From assembly GCA_029379215.1 (NCBI GenBank), contig JAQYWO010000030.1, positions 1 through 47,817 of the forward strand: a DNA stretch of 47,817 nt, read 5' to 3'. Below are positions 45,025 through 47,817 of the stretch, piece by piece (position 1 is the stretch's first letter; each line of letters starts with the position of its first letter). The translations under genes were made by a program, and so were the position numbers. The DNA comes from Rhizonema sp. PD37 (lineage in GTDB: Bacteria; Cyanobacteriota; Cyanobacteriia; Cyanobacteriales; Nostocaceae). The notes beneath the pieces are model-generated. The model ran no database searches. It worked only from the letters and a program-made list of their open reading frames with translations, and was not told the origin of the DNA.

Positions 45025-45704
45025 GTGCGCTCTATCAGTATGATGCTTCCAAACCTTTTAATCGGAGGTTTTTGTTCTATTCATCTGCCATTATTTAACT
45101 TTATACAAATTTGATACTATTTGAGGTGAAACGCTTTCGTCCCAACTTTTTAGCTACAGGTACAAGGATAATTTGACTGGGTTTATTTTCGGTAAGGAAA
45201 ACATAGCTCACTTGTAAGCTTTGCCTAAAATCTTCTACGACGTTTTCAATTTTTTTTAAGTGTAATTTCGCATATTTTTTTAAAGTAGGTAATATTTATA
45301 ACATTTACACACTTCACAAAAGTTAAATTCCAACAACAGCTTATCATAATCTAGTTGTTACTGAATCTGAGTTAACTTCAGTGATTGGGGATATTGAGAG
45401 CGCTGTGTATAATAATCGTCGGAATCACAATTCATGAACTATAATTATCCCTACAGCATTCCGTCCCAAGGGTTTTCTCAATTTCACTGTAATAAAACAA
45501 ACTTTTAACGAAATTATTAAGTGTCATGAAGCTTTGCGTACTACTTTTATGATGCTGGAGGGAAAACTATTGCAGGCGATCGCATCAATCTCCCTTCGCT
45601 TTTTAGCAATTATTGACAAAATTGAAGAATAGAAAGAAGGTAGTATTACCTTCAGTCAGTTCTCTTCTCACTTATCGGGGGTAATTCATTTTATTTAACT
45701 TCCT
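45025..45704. other. Intergenic region with an NRPS relic
   Basis: 680 bases between the kinase-like gene and the GH10-like gene. Apart from the condensation-domain relic at 45438-45632, no gene or strong structure is seen. The last 70 bases are AT-rich and likely hold the promoter of the downstream gene. Confidence 0.45.
45438..45632 (+). pseudogene. Relic of a nonribosomal peptide synthetase condensation domain
   Basis: A 64-codon frame bounded by TGA and TAG reads IPTAFRPKGFLNFTVIKQTF then NEIIKCHEALRTTFMMLEGK and LLQAIASISL. The NEII.CHEALRTTF motif is the hallmark early segment of NRPS condensation domains (usually NEIIRRHEALRTTF). Both ends are missing: no HHxxxDG motif and no adenylation domain follow. 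It marks a lost or transposed NRPS gene. Confidence 0.7.
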
Positions 45705-46907
45705 ATGTCACCCAAAAAAGCAAATGGATGTGGATGTTCGAGTGTTCCAATCTCATTAATTTTAGCTATCTTAGGCGCTGGTTACTGGTGGTTTATCTAT
45801 CTAGATCATCTAAATATCAGTAAACTCTTACCTAATAATCAAGATTCGACTCATTCTCAGACACCAAGTGTGCTATACAAGAAAGAAAAGAACACTAATT
45901 CTCCTCATTCGCAAACAAGCAAACCACAAGCTTCACCATTAACTATAACACCACAAAAATTACCACTATCTAGCAACTCTCCACAGCCAAGAGCCAAAGT
46001 CTCACTATTAAAACAAACTCTTTGGGATAAAAAAGTAATCAGAGGAATTTATTTAAGTCGGTACCAAATTACTAATAATGCTGACGAACAAACGATTCGT
46101 GAAAGAGTTCGTTATTATCATGAACAAGGAATTAATACAATTATTCATGGAGTGTGGGGTAATGGTTGTACAATGTATAATAGCACTGTCATGCAGCAAA
46201 CACTCGGATATCAAAGTTGTCCGAATCAGTTTCAAGAGCAATGGTTAGATTGGTTGATTGACGAGGCTCACAAACAGGGAATGCAAGTTCACGCCTATTT
46301 TGAGAAGGGTATTAAAATTGATAAAAACAGTCCGATTTTTGACTTGGCAACTTCTAGAAAATGGATTGTGCCAGGAGTCGATAAAACTTATAGTGGAATC
46401 GATCACTATGTTTTGGATGTGGAGAATCCAGAAATTGCTAATTTTTTCAAAAAAATATTAGTAGAATTTGTTCAGAAATATCCAAGCATTGATGCTGTTC
46501 AGTGGGATGATTATTTAGGCTATTATGCTGAATTACCAGGCAAAGTTGATCGTACCGCCCGTTTGACTAGTTTTGTACAGCAAATGATAGCTGGTATGAA
46601 AAAAGCTAACCCTCATGTTAGTTTCGATATTTGTCATCATAACCCTTATTGGGCCAAACGTTATTTTGCTGCTGATTGGCTTTCTTGGAAAGTAGATCGC
46701 GTATTCATCCAAGCTTATAACGACGCTAATTTTAACCAAGAATTAAATTATGCCGAAAATTATGCTGGAGTTGCAATTACAGATAATCAATTATATCACT
46801 TAAAAGAATTGGTCGTACAACCTAAAATCAAGGGTGTTTTAGTTTTTCCTCTGAAAGGAGAACCAGAAGAAACCGCGGCTACGATTAAAAACCTCACGAG
46901 TAACTAG
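45705..46907 (+). CDS. GH10-like (GHL10/DUF187-type) TIM-barrel hydrolase, membrane-anchored
   Basis: 400 residues. A short basic N-terminus with Cys (KKANGCGCSSV) precedes one hydrophobic segment (PISLILAILGAGYWWFIYL), then a Ser/Pro/Gln/Thr-rich linker to about 105. The rest is a glycoside-hydrolase-like barrel: VIRGIYLSRYQ, GINTIIHGVWGNG, LIDEAHKQGMQVHAYFE, and AVQWDDYLGYY with likely catalytic acids. It fits the family 10-like hydrolases of cyanobacteria that probably act on envelope or sheath polysaccharide. Substrate unproven. The N-terminal helix lacks a clear cleavage site, so anchoring is favoured over release. Confidence 0.8.
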   Translation: MSPKKANGCGCSSVPISLILAILGAGYWWFIYLDHLNISKLLPNNQDSTHSQTPSVLYKKEKNTNSPHSQTSKPQASPLTITPQKLPLSSNSPQPRAKVSLLKQTLWDKKVIRGIYLSRYQITNNADEQTIRERVRYYHEQGINTIIHGVWGNGCTMYNSTVMQQTLGYQSCPNQFQEQWLDWLIDEAHKQGMQVHAYFEKGIKIDKNSPIFDLATSRKWIVPGVDKTYSGIDHYVLDVENPEIANFFKKILVEFVQKYPSIDAVQWDDYLGYYAELPGKVDRTARLTSFVQQMIAGMKKANPHVSFDICHHNPYWAKRYFAADWLSWKVDRVFIQAYNDANFNQELNYAENYAGVAITDNQLYHLKELVVQPKIKGVLVFPLKGEPEETAATIKNLTSN

Positions 46908-46909
46908 TC

Positions 46910-47041
46910 TTGTTACGCGGAAGTAAAAATGGAGCAGCACGACAACTTACAATCATCGCTATTCTTGCAGTGTATCAAGCAAGACAGCGTGCAAGTTACT
47001 TTAGCAGAAGTAAACGCAAGATTCACCTGTACATATCTTAA
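46910..47041 (+). pseudogene. Possible transposase C-terminal relic
   Basis: A 43-codon frame directly after the hydrolase stop reads LLRGSKNGAARQLTIIAILA then VYQARQRASYFSRSKRKIHL. The GS.NGA....TIIAIL pattern is reminiscent of transposase C-termini of the IS66 group, but the match is weak. The frame has no proper start. Confidence 0.25.
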
Positions 47042-47310
47042 AGTGTTTGGCAATTAATCCTCATTTGGTAGAGCCGTACCTTCTACAAAACCAGCGTTGA
47101 ATAAGCGATCGCCGTCTAAATAATTCTGTCCAACTACTTAACCAATAACAGCTACGGGGTTAAAAATTTTAGAAACAGTGTAACTACTTTTTTATAGCGT
47201 CACACAGATGGCGATCGCAGTCTTCGGTTATTAGGGATTTCGTTGTCCGATCTTGATAACGTCATGCCACTATTTGAAAACTGCTGCGATACGAGGGCAT
47301 CGCCATACCA
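47042..47310. other. Intergenic region with a weak relic
   Basis: On the minus strand, bases about 47068-47140 read VVGQNYLDGDRLFNAGFVEG then TALPNED and a stop, a short protein-like stretch of unknown family. Two GCGATCGC sites occur. Nothing else is recognised. Confidence 0.3.
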
Positions 47311-47643
47311 CTAAAACCGAATGCTACCAGATGTAATGAGTTGAAACCCTCCAGCCAGAGCCACAAAGGCAACAAAAAATTCCCATAGACTCGTCCCTCT
47401 GAGGATGATTCCACCACTCAAAAATACCAACACAGCCCCAATCCCCAGTAGAATCCATCCAAGATTGCCAGTTATTCTCTGAAAGAATAGTAAGCTGATA
47501 ACACCGCCCATAATTGCCAAAACCGATCCACCAGCTGGGATATCGCGCCAAATGTACGGAGAAGCGTGGGTTACAAATATGATATTTTGACCCAGAAGGT
47601 AAACACCTAGCACAAGCAATCCTATTCCAAGAAGTTTAGTCAT
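47311..47643 (-). CDS. Small four-helix membrane protein, hypothetical
   Basis: 110 residues from the preferred ATG (MTKLLGIGLLVLGVYLLGQN), which has GGA seven bases upstream; the longer frame from 47727 adds 28 unlikely residues. Four hydrophobic segments are visible (LLGIGLLVLGVYLLG, GGSVLAIMGGVISLLFF, LGWILLGIGAVLVFLSGGII, LWEFFVAFVALAGGFQLI). No named family is recognised and no charged or catalytic motif stands out. A strong hairpin lies about 95 bases upstream. Confidence 0.7.
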   Translation of the reverse strand: MTKLLGIGLLVLGVYLLGQNIIFVTHASPYIWRDIPAGGSVLAIMGGVISLLFFQRITGNLGWILLGIGAVLVFLSGGIILRGTSLWEFFVAFVALAGGFQLITSGSIRF

Positions 47644-47737
47644 ATTTTTCCAATATTTGAGATGTTTATCGGTGATATAATTTCCTATCTTCCGAGTATT
47701 GAAGTTAGAGCATGTGCGTTTAAACACTTGTGATAAA

Positions 47738-47778
47738 GTTAGTAGTTGCGCTACTCTGCGAGTAGCGCAACTACTAAC
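47738..47778. repeat. Perfect 19-bp-arm hairpin
   Basis: Arms beginning GTTAGTAGTTGCGC and ending GCGCAACTACTAAC pair perfectly over 19 bases around a TGC loop. On the + strand it is followed by CCTATCTTTTTT, so it could end transcription coming from the left, but no + strand gene precedes it closely. Part of it recurs at about 42634-42650. Confidence 0.65.
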
Positions 47779-47817
47779 CTATCTTTTTTAAAGTAATTAA
47801 ACGGACATGATAATAGA

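Overview
The window reads as chromosomal DNA of a filamentous, probably heterocyst-forming cyanobacterium (Nostocales-like). The signs are a clpR-clpP3 pair, a group 2 (SigC-type) sigma factor, many HIP1 octamers (GCGATCGC), a kdp operon whose KdpD is cut down to its N-terminal half as described for Anabaena, cyanobacterial MinCDE, purine-rich heptad repeats, and many palindromic intergenic repeats. This is inferred from content; no rRNA or other phylogenetic marker is present.

Layout. 0-10 kb is mostly housekeeping: a von Willebrand A protein, clpR-clpP3, a J-domain/TPR protein, a GNAT acetyltransferase, a SigC-like sigma factor and primosomal helicase PriA. 10.5-19.1 kb is a potassium-uptake kdp cluster in the order kdpA - Cys-rich membrane protein - START-like protein - kdpB - DUF1778/GNAT toxin-antitoxin pair - kdpC - short kdpD. 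19.4-27 kb holds anmK, a solitary TnpB element sitting against a 5'-truncated small gene, a decayed ribbon-helix-helix gene, the minC-minD-minE operon, and a DUF1537 sugar-acid kinase with an upstream coiled-coil membrane protein.

27.7-35.3 kb is an accessory region: a FAS1-domain gene with a stop codon in its signal peptide, a VapBC-like pair whose PIN toxin is truncated, a possible PD-(D/E)XK protein, a UPF0175/DUF3368 toxin-antitoxin pair, and a RecQ helicase + phosphoribosyltransferase + DprA-like operon. The last is the most interesting system here. The helicase and phosphoribosyltransferase lie in one reading frame and are separated only by a single TGA. The region ends in gene relics, including a decayed tail of a second glutamate dehydrogenase gene.

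35.5-47.8 kb holds a MATE transporter, an exopolysaccharide locus (galE and a polyprenyl-phosphate sugar transferase, divergent from a Wzc-type tyrosine autokinase), gdhA with an exact NtcA-type palindrome upstream, a small kinase-fold protein, a relic of a nonribosomal peptide synthetase condensation domain, a secreted or anchored GH10-like hydrolase, and a small membrane protein.

Common thread: the core genes look intact, while accessory loci show premature stops, truncations and short relics. Intergenic DNA is repeatedly occupied by hairpin-forming repeats, two of which recur as clear copies more than 10 kb apart.
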